A stretch of 64,000 nucleotides of DNA from Fluviicola chungangensis. GTDB taxonomy: Bacteria; Bacteroidota; Bacteroidia; Flavobacteriales_D; Crocinitomicaceae. Under the pieces are notes generated by a model. It did no database searches. It worked only from the letters and a program-made list of their open reading frames with translations, and was not told where the DNA came from. The position numbers and the translations under genes were made by a program. Below, piece by piece: positions 1-9,678 of the stretch; position 1 is the stretch's first letter; each line of letters opens with the position of its first letter. The stretch is taken from assembly GCF_007558725.1 (NCBI RefSeq), contig NZ_VLPL01000002.1, positions 248,001-312,000 on the forward strand. The letters run 5' to 3'.

Positions 1-1440
1 CGCACGAATTTGATTATAAATTTCTTTCGTTTTGGAAGAAAGCTTGTTTTTCTTGGTTTCATCGAGTAAATCGATGGCCTGACATACAGACATCATGTGG
101 ATCGCCATTACCTGGAAAGCATTTTCAATGACTTTTTTCGTAATGACTGCACTGTTGGTTCCCATACTTACAATGTCCTGATTGTCATTATTATTGGAAA
201 TACTGTGAACATACATGGAGTTGGAAAGCATTTGGTTTTCGGCTGTGGTTGAAGTTGCTGTAAACTGCATTCCCTGGATCCCGAAGTTTAGTCCCAAAGT
301 CTGGGTGTTCAAAAACGGAGGAAAAATGCCGTTGATCTTGCTGTTTAGAAGGAAATTCAATTGTCTTTCCGCGAGCATGGTCAGTTTGGTAATAACCAAT
401 TTGATCTTATCCATTTCCAATGAGATATAATCTCCGTGGAAGTTTCCTCCGTGGAATACATTTTCACGGTCCAGGCTCACCACCGGATTATCGTTTGTGG
501 AGTTGATCTCGTTTTCAATGATCATTTTCGCAAAATCCAGTGTGTCTTTCACCGGTCCGAGGATTTGTGGAATGCAACGGATGGAATAATATTCCTGGAT
601 TTTTTTCTTGAATTCGGTCGTTTCTGCTACTTTATCGTCTGTGAAAAGCTCTTCACGTTTTTTGATCAATGTGCTGTCTTTCAGGAAATCACGCATGGAT
701 TTTGCAATTGCCTGTTGTCCTGAATGTAATTTCACTTCATTTAAACCGACAGAGAAGGAATCATCATACGCTTCCACAATCTCGTTGATCATGGTTGAAG
801 CTGCGATCGCCCAGTCCAATAAACGGTAGGAATAGATCAGGTTCACAGAACCGATCCCTGACATGCAGGATGTTCCGTTCATCAATCCCAGTCCGTCGCG
901 CAATTTGACTTTTAGCGGGGTGATGTTCTTTTCAGCCAGTACTTCCGAAGTTTTTCTGCGCGTACCGTCGATGTACACATATCCTTCGCCGATCAGGTTT
1001 AAAGCCAAATGAGCCAGTTGAACCAAATCACCGCTGGCGCCAACTCCTCCGTGTTCGTAAATTTCCGGAATAATGTCGTGGTTCAGGAACTGAACTAATT
1101 TTTCAATAACCCCGTAACTTACTCCCGAATTTCCCTGCATGAAGTTGGTTAAACGGGAAAGCACAACCGCTCTTGCGGATTCTGCATCCAATACGTTTCC
1201 TGTTCCGGATGAATGACTTCTGATCAGGTTGTATTGAAGTTGATTTAGTTTATCCTCATCAATTTTGAACTGAGCCATCGGTCCAAAACCGGTATTGATT
1301 CCATAAATGATCTTATCACTTGAAAATTCCTGAAGAAATGAAAACGATCTTTCCAATTCCTTGCGAACATCGTCGGAAATGATGTATTCCTTTTTTTCAA
1401 GACTAAAGGATTCTATTTGTTTTAAATCAAGTTTGTTCAT
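1..1440 (-). CDS. tyrosine ammonia-lyase (aromatic amino acid lyase), 3' end outside window
   Basis: Member of the HAL/PAL/TAL family, whose members remove ammonia from histidine, phenylalanine or tyrosine using an MIO cofactor formed from Ala-Ser-Gly. The reading frame is open from ATG at 1440 to the left edge (480 codons); about 30 residues should be missing. The MIO tripeptide is Ala135-Ser136-Gly137 in GGVGASGDLVQ. Other family blocks are YGINTGFGP (46-54), QYNLIRSHSSGTG (69-81) and the late QMLSNSMYVHS and NNNDNQD motifs. These match, from memory, the tyrosine-specific enzyme of Flavobacterium johnsoniae rather than HutH; no hut genes lie nearby. Product would be 4-coumarate, the aryl starter of flexirubin-type pigments. 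It lies 21 nt downstream of the methyltransferase gene, so probably in the same transcript. Tyrosine specificity is inferred from resemblance and context. Confidence 0.93.
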   Translation of the reverse strand, partial: MNKLDLKQIESFSLEKKEYIISDDVRKELERSFSFLQEFSSDKIIYGINTGFGPMAQFKIDEDKLNQLQYNLIRSHSSGTGNVLDAESARAVVLSRLTNFMQGNSGVSYGVIEKLVQFLNHDIIPEIYEHGGVGASGDLVQLAHLALNLIGEGYVYIDGTRRKTSEVLAEKNITPLKVKLRDGLGLMNGTSCMSGIGSVNLIYSYRLLDWAIAASTMINEIVEAYDDSFSVGLNEVKLHSGQQAIAKSMRDFLKDSTLIKKREELFTDDKVAETTEFKKKIQEYYSIRCIPQILGPVKDTLDFAKMIIENEINSTNDNPVVSLDRENVFHGGNFHGDYISLEMDKIKLVITKLTMLAERQLNFLLNSKINGIFPPFLNTQTLGLNFGIQGMQFTATSTTAENQMLSNSMYVHSISNNNDNQDIVSMGTNSAVITKKVIENAFQVMAIHMMSVCQAIDLLDETKKNKLSSKTKEIYNQIRA

Positions 1441-1461
1441 GTAGCTTTAAGTGGGAGTAAC

Positions 1462-2511
1462 TTATTTCGGTAATTTAACTTCAAGAATAGTATGGAAGCG
1501 GTCCATATGGAGACGATGCTCCTGAACGGTTTCGAAACCTGCTTTTTCAACAATGTATTTCATGGCAGTGGAAGAATACATTTTACTGTTTCCGTTTGCC
1601 AATGCGGTAAAGTAGAGGGAGGTAGCAATTAAACTAAATTCCGCAGCAGGAAAACGCTGATCATCAATAAATGTTTCCATGATGAATATCGTTGCATCCG
1701 GTTTCATGTTCTTCTTGATCTTCAACAGAATGGCTTCGATTTCTTTTTCACTGAAACAATCCAAAAACTGGCTCATCCAGTAAACATCTGCTCCCGCAGG
1801 AATTTCCGAATTCGGATCCAGCATGTCACGCTCATTGTAATCTACGCGGTCCCTGATTTCAGGAATTGCTTCAATATTTGCCTTGGCCACTTTTAATTGA
1901 ACACCTAAATCAAAAATACTCACACGAACATCCGGGTCGTGTTGCGTACTTGCAATTGCCCATTTCCCGGTATTCCCGCCAATATCGTAAATGTGTTTCG
2001 GATGATGACTGAAGATGATCTTCAATGCTTCTCCGAATGAATTATCCGAATAATGATGATCGAATTCAAACCAGGATTTTTTCAATTGTTCCGGCAGGAT
2101 GGATAATCCTTCATAAATCGTCTTCCAGGGACCAATTTCTTTCAATCCTTCCGGTTTTCCATTCAAAATAGACTCTTTTAAGTGAAAAAGCCCTTTGTAG
2201 CAGATGTCCTGGGTAAACATCATGTTCACCTTGGTCATTTCGTCCCGTGTCAGAAAATACCCGATTTTCGAAAGCGTATATTTATCATCGATCAGTTCCA
2301 GGACGTCTGCTGCCTTCGCCATTTCAACCAAGACCCGGACCCCATATTCGCTGATGTTTTTGCGTTTTGCAATTTCTTCGATTGTTAAACCATCTCTTTC
2401 TTCATACAATTCGTCCATAATTCCAAGACTGGACATAGTGTAGACAGTTTGGAATACAAACGGGCTGAAGGCAATTTTTTGTGCCTCGTATAAAGAGTTT
2501 AATGCTTTCAT
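1462..2511 (-). CDS. SAM-dependent O-methyltransferase-like protein of pigment cluster
   Basis: 349 aa. The N-terminal ~100 residues look like the winged-helix dimerisation domain of small-molecule O-methyltransferases. A class I SAM-binding fold follows, with motif I as YDIGGNTGKW (about 175-184), an acidic residue after the second strand (SIFDLG) and a late VYWMSQFLDCF stretch. The family moves a methyl group from SAM to a hydroxyl of an aromatic or polyketide substrate. It is transcribed ahead of the tyrosine ammonia-lyase and is divergent from the FAD oxidoreductase gene at 2699. A role in methylating the aryl head group or resorcinol of the pigment is inferred from context. ATG start at 2511; a TAnnTTTG box lies about 70 nt upstream. 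Confidence 0.88.
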   Translation of the reverse strand: MKALNSLYEAQKIAFSPFVFQTVYTMSSLGIMDELYEERDGLTIEEIAKRKNISEYGVRVLVEMAKAADVLELIDDKYTLSKIGYFLTRDEMTKVNMMFTQDICYKGLFHLKESILNGKPEGLKEIGPWKTIYEGLSILPEQLKKSWFEFDHHYSDNSFGEALKIIFSHHPKHIYDIGGNTGKWAIASTQHDPDVRVSIFDLGVQLKVAKANIEAIPEIRDRVDYNERDMLDPNSEIPAGADVYWMSQFLDCFSEKEIEAILLKIKKNMKPDATIFIMETFIDDQRFPAAEFSLIATSLYFTALANGNSKMYSSTAMKYIVEKAGFETVQEHRLHMDRFHTILEVKLPK

Positions 2512-2580
2512 GGGTTCAATCTATATCGAATTTGAGTTTAGTTACTTGCCGTTCGATCAGGGTTAATTTAAACGTGGCGC

Positions 2581-2588
2581 CAAAGTTA
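2581..2588 (-). promoter_or_regulatory. putative -7 box for methyltransferase/ammonia-lyase operon
   Basis: Reads TAACTTTG on the minus strand, a full match to the Bacteroidetes -7 consensus TAnnTTTG, 69 nt upstream of the ATG at 2511. No clear -33 TTG was found. Confidence 0.45.
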
Positions 2589-2683
2589 GGAAAAAAAAAT
2601 AGTTTCTAACCTGTATGCGAATTCTTAGTAGCAGGCAAATTACTAAAATCGGAAAGTTGGAAGCACTGAAAGCGGTATTTCAT

Positions 2684-2691
2684 TAATTTTG
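2684..2691 (+). promoter_or_regulatory. putative -7 box for FAD oxidoreductase gene at 2699
   Basis: TAATTTTG matches TAnnTTTG and ends only 7 nt before the ATG, so a transcript would be almost leaderless. A TTG at 2657-2659 could be the -33 element, with a rather long spacer of 24 nt. Confidence 0.45.
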
Positions 2692-2698
2692 AAGCCGA

Positions 2699-4294
2699 AT
2701 GAACGAAGAATTTGACGTCACCATCATCGGTTCGGGAGTAAGTGGTTTACTTTCCGCAGCATTGCTGTCCAGATCGGGAATGAAAGTCCTTGTATTGGAA
2801 AAACACTACCTGATAGGCGGATACCTGCAAGGATTCGAGCGGAAGGATTTTGTGTTTGACACAGCGATACACTGGCTGAATCAATACAATGAAAAAGGAA
2901 CGGTAACGCGTGTTTTTAAAATGCTGGGGGAGGATTACCCGAAACCGCAGCTGATGGAGCGTATTCAGCGGCATATTTCTTCCAATCACGACTACCTGCT
3001 CACCAACAACCCCGATGAACTGAGAGACCGGTTGATTTTGGACTTTCCACATGAAAAAGCGGGAATTGAACGTTTTTTTAAAGTTGCCAGACGTATTGCG
3101 AAGGTTTCACTCCGGTTTCCGGAATTCTTCCAATCCATAGAAACCAAATCTCCGCTGGAAATCCCTTTTTTTCGTATGAAACAACTTGGGATCATTTATC
3201 CCTTGATTCCTTATGCTATCGGTGGTGATGATGTGAAAAAAGGATTGAGTAAATTTTTTAAGGATCCGGAACTGCAAGAGTTGTTTTGTACGGAACGCGA
3301 CCTGTTGTCTTGTATCTTTCCCATTGCCTGGGCGTATAATTCCGATTACCAAAATCCACCGATCGGTGGAAGTCAGGTGATTCCGGCATGGTTGGAAAAA
3401 CAGGTTCATCCGGATAACTGCGAGATTCGCTTAAGCTCGGAAGTGGTTGGTTTCGATTTTGAGAAGGAAGAAATCACGGCTGTTCGCTATAAAAACAGGG
3501 CGAAAGACTATACTGTAAAGACAAAATATGTGATTGCAGCATGTGATGTAGATTTTCTGTACCGGAAATTGGTCCCGCCGAATCTGGTCCCACCTAAATT
3601 TTTTGAAACACTCAATGATTCTGAAATGTACAGTTCTTCGGTGACGATATCCGTTGCCTTGGATTGCACGGCAGAAAGTTTGGGTTTCGGGCATGAACTG
3701 ACATTGGTTTGTGAAGGATCCAGTACGCGTGATGAGCACAGTTCGGGGGATCCTCATAAATCGGCTATTTCGGTTTTGGCCCCGACGGTTCGGGATAAAA
3801 CCCTCGCACCGGAAGGAATGGGAACGGTTACCTTGTATGTTCCTGCCTGGATGGATTACATGAACAATTGGCAGACTGAAACGAACGCAAAGGGAGATTT
3901 TGTTCGCACGGAAGCTTATAAGAAGCTGAAGGATGATTTTGCTCAAGTCATTTTTGAACGGGTAGAGGCCAAAATGTGTCCGGACTTGAGAAAACATATT
4001 TTGTTTTATGAAGTTGCCACACCGGTAACCTATCAGCGTTATACCGGAAATAAGAACGGCTCGATGATGGGAACAAGACCAGGAAGAAAGAATATGCAAA
4101 GCAAAATTGCACATTATCGGACTCCGGTGGAGAACCTGATTATCGGCGGTCAGTGGGCGGAATTGGGCGGCGGTGTACCCATTGCTGTAAAAACGGCATT
4201 CAATGCGTCCCTGATTATTTTGAAGAAATGGGACAAACCAAGATTCAAAAAATTACTTCATGCATACAAAACCGGTGCAAAACTCACTGCATGA
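2699..4294 (+). CDS. NAD(P)/FAD-dependent oxidoreductase, phytoene desaturase-like
   Basis: 531 aa. The N-terminal dinucleotide-binding motif IIGSGVSGLLSAALL (residues about 9-23) with VLEKHYLIGGY just after it is the CrtI/phytoene-desaturase and retinol-saturase type FAD site. The C-terminal FAD block NLIIGGQWAELGGGVPIAV (about 479-497) is also typical. The family oxidises or isomerises polyenes. In flexirubin-type clusters two such genes usually flank the MMPL-type transporter gene, as here. It probably acts on the aryl-polyene chain or the resorcinol ring; the exact reaction cannot be read from sequence. Start ATG at 2699. The second paralogue is at 8155. Confidence 0.9.
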   Translation: MNEEFDVTIIGSGVSGLLSAALLSRSGMKVLVLEKHYLIGGYLQGFERKDFVFDTAIHWLNQYNEKGTVTRVFKMLGEDYPKPQLMERIQRHISSNHDYLLTNNPDELRDRLILDFPHEKAGIERFFKVARRIAKVSLRFPEFFQSIETKSPLEIPFFRMKQLGIIYPLIPYAIGGDDVKKGLSKFFKDPELQELFCTERDLLSCIFPIAWAYNSDYQNPPIGGSQVIPAWLEKQVHPDNCEIRLSSEVVGFDFEKEEITAVRYKNRAKDYTVKTKYVIAACDVDFLYRKLVPPNLVPPKFFETLNDSEMYSSSVTISVALDCTAESLGFGHELTLVCEGSSTRDEHSSGDPHKSAISVLAPTVRDKTLAPEGMGTVTLYVPAWMDYMNNWQTETNAKGDFVRTEAYKKLKDDFAQVIFERVEAKMCPDLRKHILFYEVATPVTYQRYTGNKNGSMMGTRPGRKNMQSKIAHYRTPVENLIIGGQWAELGGGVPIAVKTAFNASLIILKKWDKPRFKKLLHAYKTGAKLTA

Positions 4295-4296
4295 GA

Positions 4297-4312
4297 TATT
4301 TTTGTAGTTTTG
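4297..4312 (+). promoter_or_regulatory. tandem -7-like boxes upstream of MMPL fusion gene
   Basis: Two abutting matches to TAnnTTTG, TATTTTTG (4297-4304) and TAGTTTTG (4305-4312), lie just after the stop of the preceding gene and 37 nt before the ATG at 4350. They could give the large transporter gene its own promoter in addition to read-through. Confidence 0.4.
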
Positions 4313-4349
4313 CCACCTGATATTACTCCTCTTCCTGAAACCAACACGA

Positions 4350-7300
4350 ATGATCGGTCAAATTTGCGCGCGAATAGTTGAATTTTTTCTTAAAAAAAGA
4401 CTTGTTTTTTGGGGAAGCTTCACGCTTGTGCTGGGTTTTTTACTATACGGAGTCTCCAAGTTAAAGATAAACGAGGATTTATACGCCATTTTCCCACAGG
4501 GCAAAGAATTTAAAAAATTTAATGACATTGTTCAGAAGAACAAACTGAATAAGCAGGTCGTCTTCTCTATAAAAGCCCAGGAGGATGAAGAACTAACGCT
4601 GGAGAAATTAGAACAACTGAAAGCGGATCTTGAGAAACGATTTCCAAAAGAGTTAAAGGATATTGAAGTTGTCAAGCCCGTCGATGAAGGTGCTTTGATT
4701 GCTTTTCTGCAAAAAAGTTCAGTTCGGAACCTGACCGACCAGGATTATGAGCTGCTTCAGGAGAAACTGCAACCGGATTCCATTGCAACCGGATTGAAAA
4801 GAACAGCAAGCCTGTTAACCGGATCCAATGCCTTTTTTATCAGCAAATTAGCAGCAAACGATCCGTTGGGGTTGTTGTATGGTCAATTGAAGCAATTGAA
4901 TCCGAATACCGATTCCGGTAATTATGTGGTGAAGGTAGGAGTGGTTTATTCTCGGGATGAACAGTATGCCTTTTTCTTCGGGACAATTGACCTGAATCAG
5001 AAAGACACCAAGAAACTGGGAGCATTTGCCGATCGGTTGGAACATTTCAAAAAAGCAAAGGCAAAGGAAAAGGGATTGAATTTTGATTATTTCGGAACCT
5101 TCCAAATTGCTGTTGAAAACGCGAAACAAGTAAAGTACGATACGTTTTTAACTTCTGTGATCAGCATTTCAGCCATTTTGCTCTTACTCGTGTTTTATTA
5201 CAGGAGCATCCTGGCCCCGTTTTATTTCCTGCTTCCCGGGTTTTTCGGAATTTTAAGCGGTGCCGGACTGGTCGGTTACCTGCATCCGGAAATTTCCGCT
5301 ATTTCATTGGCTACTTCATCTGTTTTGCTTGGAATTGTATTAGACTATTCCTTCCATTTCTTTACACATCTGAAACATTTGGGAAGTGTGGTAAAGACGG
5401 TAAAGGAGATCAGTTCGCCGATGATGTTGGGAAGTTTCACAACCATTGCGGCGCTTTCTGCATTGCTTTTTACCAATTCGGTGGTACTTCAGAATTTTGG
5501 ATTAATTGCACTGTGTACCTTATCCGGATCGGTACTTTTTACCTTATTATTTCTTCCTGTACTGATCGAAAGTCTGCACATTCAAATCAAGGACAACAGA
5601 AACTATAAAAATAATTATAAACTAAATAAAACGTTTATTCGAGTTTCTTTTTTGTTGATATCCCTGGTTTCCCTGGTGTTTTTATACAAGTCAACCGATG
5701 TAAATTTTGACTCGGATATGAACAATCTTTCTTTTCATACTCCGGAATTAAAACAAAAAGAGAAATTTTATACGGGGATCAACCCGAACACGGACAAGAA
5801 ATTGTTTGTTTTTTCCTCCGCTCCGACGATGGAAAAAGCACGTTCTCAAAACGATGCGGTTTACAAGACTTTTATCGCGACCAAAGAGCAAAACGGGATC
5901 TCTGAATTTGTTTCCTTGGCTCCTTACCTTCCTTCCGGTCAGACATTGAAGGAATCTGAAAAGCGTTGGTCTGATTTCTGGAATGAAAATCGGGAGGCGA
6001 TACAAGAAATCAAAGAACTTTCTCCTTCATACGGATTGAATCCGGCAGGTTTTCAACCCTTCTTTAATTCCACGGAATCCCTTTCTTTCAATCAGCAGGA
6101 AGGGGAACAACTGGTAAAGGAAATCGGTCTCAGTAAGTTCGTTTCGGAAGATCATGGACTGCATACGTATGTCACTTCAATTACGGTTAAGAAAGACAAG
6201 CAAGAGCTGGTAAAAGAGCAGTTGAAAAAGATCGACGGAATTTTTGTACTGGATATTTCAGAAATGGCAAAATCGATGCTGAATGTGGTCAAACAGGATT
6301 TTGATTACCTGTTCCTGTTTTCATCCTTATTAGTTTTCTTTTCTTTGCTTGTTATTTACGGAAGGATCGAACTGACGCTGTTTGCCTTTTTCCCGATGGT
6401 TTTGGGCTGGATTTGGATCCTGGGAATTGCAAGTATCTTTGATATTCCGTTCAATTTTATCAACATCATTGTTGCAACCTTCATTTTCGGATTGGGAGAC
6501 GACTTCAGTATTTTCACTACCGACGGATTAATCCAGCAAGCCAGAACAGGTATCAATTCATTGAAATCTACCCAATCGGGGATTATTCTTTCCGGTATTG
6601 CTACGATAATCGGAACGGGCGTGCTTATTTTTGCAAAGCACCCGGCCATTCATTCCATCGGAGCAATCAGTGTGATCGGAATCGGGTCCATTATGCTCAT
6701 TACGTTATATGTGCAACCGCGCGTTTACAACTTTTTTGTCCTGAACAGAAAGAAAAAAGGCCGAGGACCGATTACTTTTTTCTACTTCATTTATAGTTTA
6801 TTGCTGTTCTTCTACTTCTTTGTTGGAAGTTTGATCCTGAATATCTTGCTGATTTTCATTTTGATTCCAACGCCGATGAAACGGATTCACAAACGGAACA
6901 TTTTAAATTTTTGCATTTCAAAACTGGCTAAATCAACCCTGTATGCAGGCGTTCATGTAAAGAAAAAAGTAGTTGACCAGCACAAGCTGGACTATAAAAA
7001 TCCGAGTGTTATTATTCCAAATCACACCTCTTTTTTGGATATCCTGGTGGTATTGATGCTTCATCCGAAGACGATCATCATGGTGAAGAAATGGGTATAC
7101 AACTCTCCGATTTTCGCACCGTTTATCCGCTATGGCGGTTATTTGTTTGCGGAAGAAGGAGCGGAAGGGAACCTGGATGAGGTGAAGAACCGCATTGATC
7201 AGGGTTATTCGATTGTCATTTTCCCGGAAGGAACGAGAAGCAGCGACGGAGAAATCAAACGTTTTCATAAAGGAGCGTTTTACATTTCCAAAGAACTCAA

Positions 7301-8153
7301 TATCCCGATCCAACCCTTGCTTATATTGGGTAATCACGAGGTCAACCCGAAGAACGATTTAATGATTAATCAGGGCCAGATCCTGGTAAAACCATTGGAC
7401 AGGCTGAATGCATTGGAAGGGGAATCGTACAGTGAATTTTCGAAACGCGCCGTGAAGATTATGCGCGCTGAAATGCTGCAATTCAGAAGGGAATACGCAA
7501 CGACTTCGTTTTATACACGAAAAGTAATCGAAAATTACCTGCTAAAAGGTCCGGTTTTGGAGTGGTATGTCCGGGTAAAATGGGCAATGGAACGAAAAAA
7601 CTTTGATTTTTATAATGGGTTGATCGATTCCAGGAAACACATTGTTGATGTGGGCTGTGGTTATGGTTACCTTTCTGTTTTCCTTCATTATTTCGACCCT
7701 TCCAGGACCATTGTTGGAATGGATTACGATGAAGACAAAATTGCAGTTGCGGATAACTGTATCAAGAAATCGGACCGTTTAAGTTTCCAGACAGCAGACA
7801 TTCGCTCATGGGACCTGCCGGAAGCGGATGTTTATTTCTTTAATGACGTGATTCATTACCTGCGCCCGGGAGAACAGCTGGATTTATTGAAAAGAGTGCA
7901 GGCGCAATTGGGACCGGATGGAATTATTGTGATCCGTGATGGAATTGTTGAGTTCCAGGACAGGCTGAAAAACACCAAATTAACGGAAATCCTTTCCACC
8001 AAATGGTTTAAATTTAATAAAACGACCAATGACTTGTCGTTCCTGTCTGCTAAAGAAATTGAGCGCTTTGCAAAGGAAAACGGATTTGGTTTCGAATTGA
8101 TTGAACATTCATCAAAGACATCGAATGTATTGATGATTCTTAAAAGACTTTAA
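4350..8153 (+). CDS. trifunctional MMPL transporter / lysophospholipid-type acyltransferase / SAM methyltransferase
   Basis: 1267 aa with three parts. Residues about 1-830 form an RND/MMPL-type exporter: a first membrane helix near 15-35, a large periplasmic loop, a helix bundle from about 265 to 410, a second loop, and a second bundle from about 650 to 800. Residues about 870-1040 form a PlsC-type acyltransferase with the HX4D catalytic pair His892/Asp897 (NHTSFLD) and the FPEGTRS block at 958-964. Residues about 1085-1267 form a class I methyltransferase with VDVGCGYGYLS starting at Val1099. In pigment clusters MMPL proteins are thought to carry the lipid-like product to the outer membrane, and the acyltransferase may esterify it; both are family-based inference. 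The next gene starts 1 nt after the stop, so the two are translated from one message. Confidence 0.93.
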   Translation: MIGQICARIVEFFLKKRLVFWGSFTLVLGFLLYGVSKLKINEDLYAIFPQGKEFKKFNDIVQKNKLNKQVVFSIKAQEDEELTLEKLEQLKADLEKRFPKELKDIEVVKPVDEGALIAFLQKSSVRNLTDQDYELLQEKLQPDSIATGLKRTASLLTGSNAFFISKLAANDPLGLLYGQLKQLNPNTDSGNYVVKVGVVYSRDEQYAFFFGTIDLNQKDTKKLGAFADRLEHFKKAKAKEKGLNFDYFGTFQIAVENAKQVKYDTFLTSVISISAILLLLVFYYRSILAPFYFLLPGFFGILSGAGLVGYLHPEISAISLATSSVLLGIVLDYSFHFFTHLKHLGSVVKTVKEISSPMMLGSFTTIAALSALLFTNSVVLQNFGLIALCTLSGSVLFTLLFLPVLIESLHIQIKDNRNYKNNYKLNKTFIRVSFLLISLVSLVFLYKSTDVNFDSDMNNLSFHTPELKQKEKFYTGINPNTDKKLFVFSSAPTMEKARSQNDAVYKTFIATKEQNGISEFVSLAPYLPSGQTLKESEKRWSDFWNENREAIQEIKELSPSYGLNPAGFQPFFNSTESLSFNQQEGEQLVKEIGLSKFVSEDHGLHTYVTSITVKKDKQELVKEQLKKIDGIFVLDISEMAKSMLNVVKQDFDYLFLFSSLLVFFSLLVIYGRIELTLFAFFPMVLGWIWILGIASIFDIPFNFINIIVATFIFGLGDDFSIFTTDGLIQQARTGINSLKSTQSGIILSGIATIIGTGVLIFAKHPAIHSIGAISVIGIGSIMLITLYVQPRVYNFFVLNRKKKGRGPITFFYFIYSLLLFFYFFVGSLILNILLIFILIPTPMKRIHKRNILNFCISKLAKSTLYAGVHVKKKVVDQHKLDYKNPSVIIPNHTSFLDILVVLMLHPKTIIMVKKWVYNSPIFAPFIRYGGYLFAEEGAEGNLDEVKNRIDQGYSIVIFPEGTRSSDGEIKRFHKGAFYISKELNIPIQPLLILGNHEVNPKNDLMINQGQILVKPLDRLNALEGESYSEFSKRAVKIMRAEMLQFRREYATTSFYTRKVIENYLLKGPVLEWYVRVKWAMERKNFDFYNGLIDSRKHIVDVGCGYGYLSVFLHYFDPSRTIVGMDYDEDKIAVADNCIKKSDRLSFQTADIRSWDLPEADVYFFNDVIHYLRPGEQLDLLKRVQAQLGPDGIIVIRDGIVEFQDRLKNTKLTEILSTKWFKFNKTTNDLSFLSAKEIERFAKENGFGFELIEHSSKTSNVLMILKRL

Positions 8154-8154
8154 G

Positions 8155-9678
8155 TTGAACTCAGGACAGAAAATAATAGTAATCGGTAGTGGTATCGGCG
8201 GTTTGGTAAGCGGTCTGATACTGGCTAAACACGGTTATCATGTCCGGGTCCTGGAGAAAAATCACCAGATAGGCGGATCCTTACAAGTTTTCAGCCGGGA
8301 CAAAAAGGTTTTTGATACGGGCGTTCATTATGTTGGCGGACTGGATAAAGGAGAGAATCTCTACCGTATTTTCAAGTATCTGGAGATCTACGATGACCTG
8401 GAAATGAAGCGACTGGATGAAAAAGCATTCGATATTGTCCGTTTGGCAAATGGGGTTACTGCGAGTCATGGAATCGGATACGGGAACTTTGCAAACCAGC
8501 TTAAAGCTGCTTTTCCTGATAACTCCGTGGACATTGATAAGATTGTAGAGCAGCTTCAACTGTATTGTACCTATTTTCCACTCTACAACATCGAACTGGA
8601 ATCGGAAATAAATTACGTGGAGCACACAGAATTGCTGGAAGTTGGAGCCTGGGAGCATTTGGCGAGTTTGACGGATAATGAAGACTTGATCAAGGTCATT
8701 TTAGGTTCCGGGCCACTATACGCCGGATTGAAAGGAGTAACGCCGTTTTATGTCGTTGCGCTGATCCTGAATAGTTTTATAAAAGGGAGTTACCGGTTTG
8801 TAAACGGAGGTTCTCAGATCGCCAAGTTGCTAATGAAAAAAATTGCCGAGAACGGTGGTGAAGTCTTGAGGAGAAAAGAAGTTGTCGGTGCAAGTTTCGA
8901 TGAATCGGGTAAAATCCGATCGCTTAGTTGTTCGGACGGATCAGTGTTTGAGTGTGATTTCGTGATTTCCAACCTGCATCCCAAAGAAACAATCAAGCTG
9001 TTGGGAAGACACCATTTTAAGGCAGCCTACGCGAACCGTGTTAACGCACTTCCCAATACGATTGCATCGTTCATGATCTATTTATCCCTTCACGAAAACA
9101 CCGTTCCTTATTTCAATTCGAATTACTACGATTATTATACGGATAATATTTGGGAAGAAGAATTCCGTTTTTCGGATGCATGGCCGCAGATGACGTTTAC
9201 TTCGGCGCAGGTTTCTAAAAACACGAAGGAATATGCCGAATCCATTTCAGTGATGTGTTACCTGGATTTTAACGAATTCAGAGCATGGGAGACATCCGTA
9301 CGCACTGTTGTGAAAGAAGGAACACGTGAAGAAGCCTATGAAGCATTTAAGAAAATGTGTGAGGAGCGAATTCTGAACCGGATCGAAGAACGTTTTCCCG
9401 GGATCAGGTCTAAAATCAGAAGCAGCTATTCTTCCACTCCCATTACTTACAGAGATTATGTATCTACACCGGATGGCTCTATGTATGGGATACAAAAGGA
9501 TTTCAAACATACCCACAAGACACAAATCAATACCAAAACACACATTCCGAATTTGTTTTTGACCGGTCAGAATATCATTTTTCACGGAATTTTAGGTGCT
9601 ACCATTGGTGCTCTTGTAACATCTTTTAATTTTGTAAACAATAAGCAAATAATAGAAAAAATCAAAATGTATGACTAA
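8155..9678 (+). CDS. NAD(P)/FAD-dependent oxidoreductase, second CrtI-like paralogue
   Basis: 507 aa. FAD-binding motif IVIGSGIGGLVSG (about 6-18), VLEKNHQIGGS just after, and a C-terminal FTGQN-like block (LFLTGQNIIFHGILGAT, about 467-483). It belongs to the same phytoene desaturase-like family as the gene at 2699 but is clearly diverged from it. The start is TTG at 8155, 1 nt after the stop of the MMPL fusion; no in-frame ATG exists before the FAD motif, so TTG is the most likely start. The stop overlaps the next gene's ATG region by 8 nt (ATGACTAA). It presumably acts with the first paralogue on the polyene or cyclohexenone/resorcinol intermediate. Confidence 0.9.
   Translation: MNSGQKIIVIGSGIGGLVSGLILAKHGYHVRVLEKNHQIGGSLQVFSRDKKVFDTGVHYVGGLDKGENLYRIFKYLEIYDDLEMKRLDEKAFDIVRLANGVTASHGIGYGNFANQLKAAFPDNSVDIDKIVEQLQLYCTYFPLYNIELESEINYVEHTELLEVGAWEHLASLTDNEDLIKVILGSGPLYAGLKGVTPFYVVALILNSFIKGSYRFVNGGSQIAKLLMKKIAENGGEVLRRKEVVGASFDESGKIRSLSCSDGSVFECDFVISNLHPKETIKLLGRHHFKAAYANRVNALPNTIASFMIYLSLHENTVPYFNSNYYDYYTDNIWEEEFRFSDAWPQMTFTSAQVSKNTKEYAESISVMCYLDFNEFRAWETSVRTVVKEGTREEAYEAFKKMCEERILNRIEERFPGIRSKIRSSYSSTPITYRDYVSTPDGSMYGIQKDFKHTHKTQINTKTHIPNLFLTGQNIIFHGILGATIGALVTSFNFVNNKQIIEKIKMYD

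Noticed and set aside
1-1440. Histidine ammonia-lyase (hutH) of histidine degradation
   Set aside because: No hut genes nearby, pigment genes all around, and motif blocks closer to the tyrosine-specific enzyme of Flavobacterium.
3431-4114. 227-residue antisense ORF within the FAD oxidoreductase gene
   Set aside because: Complement shadow of a well-supported gene; composition and lack of motifs argue against coding.
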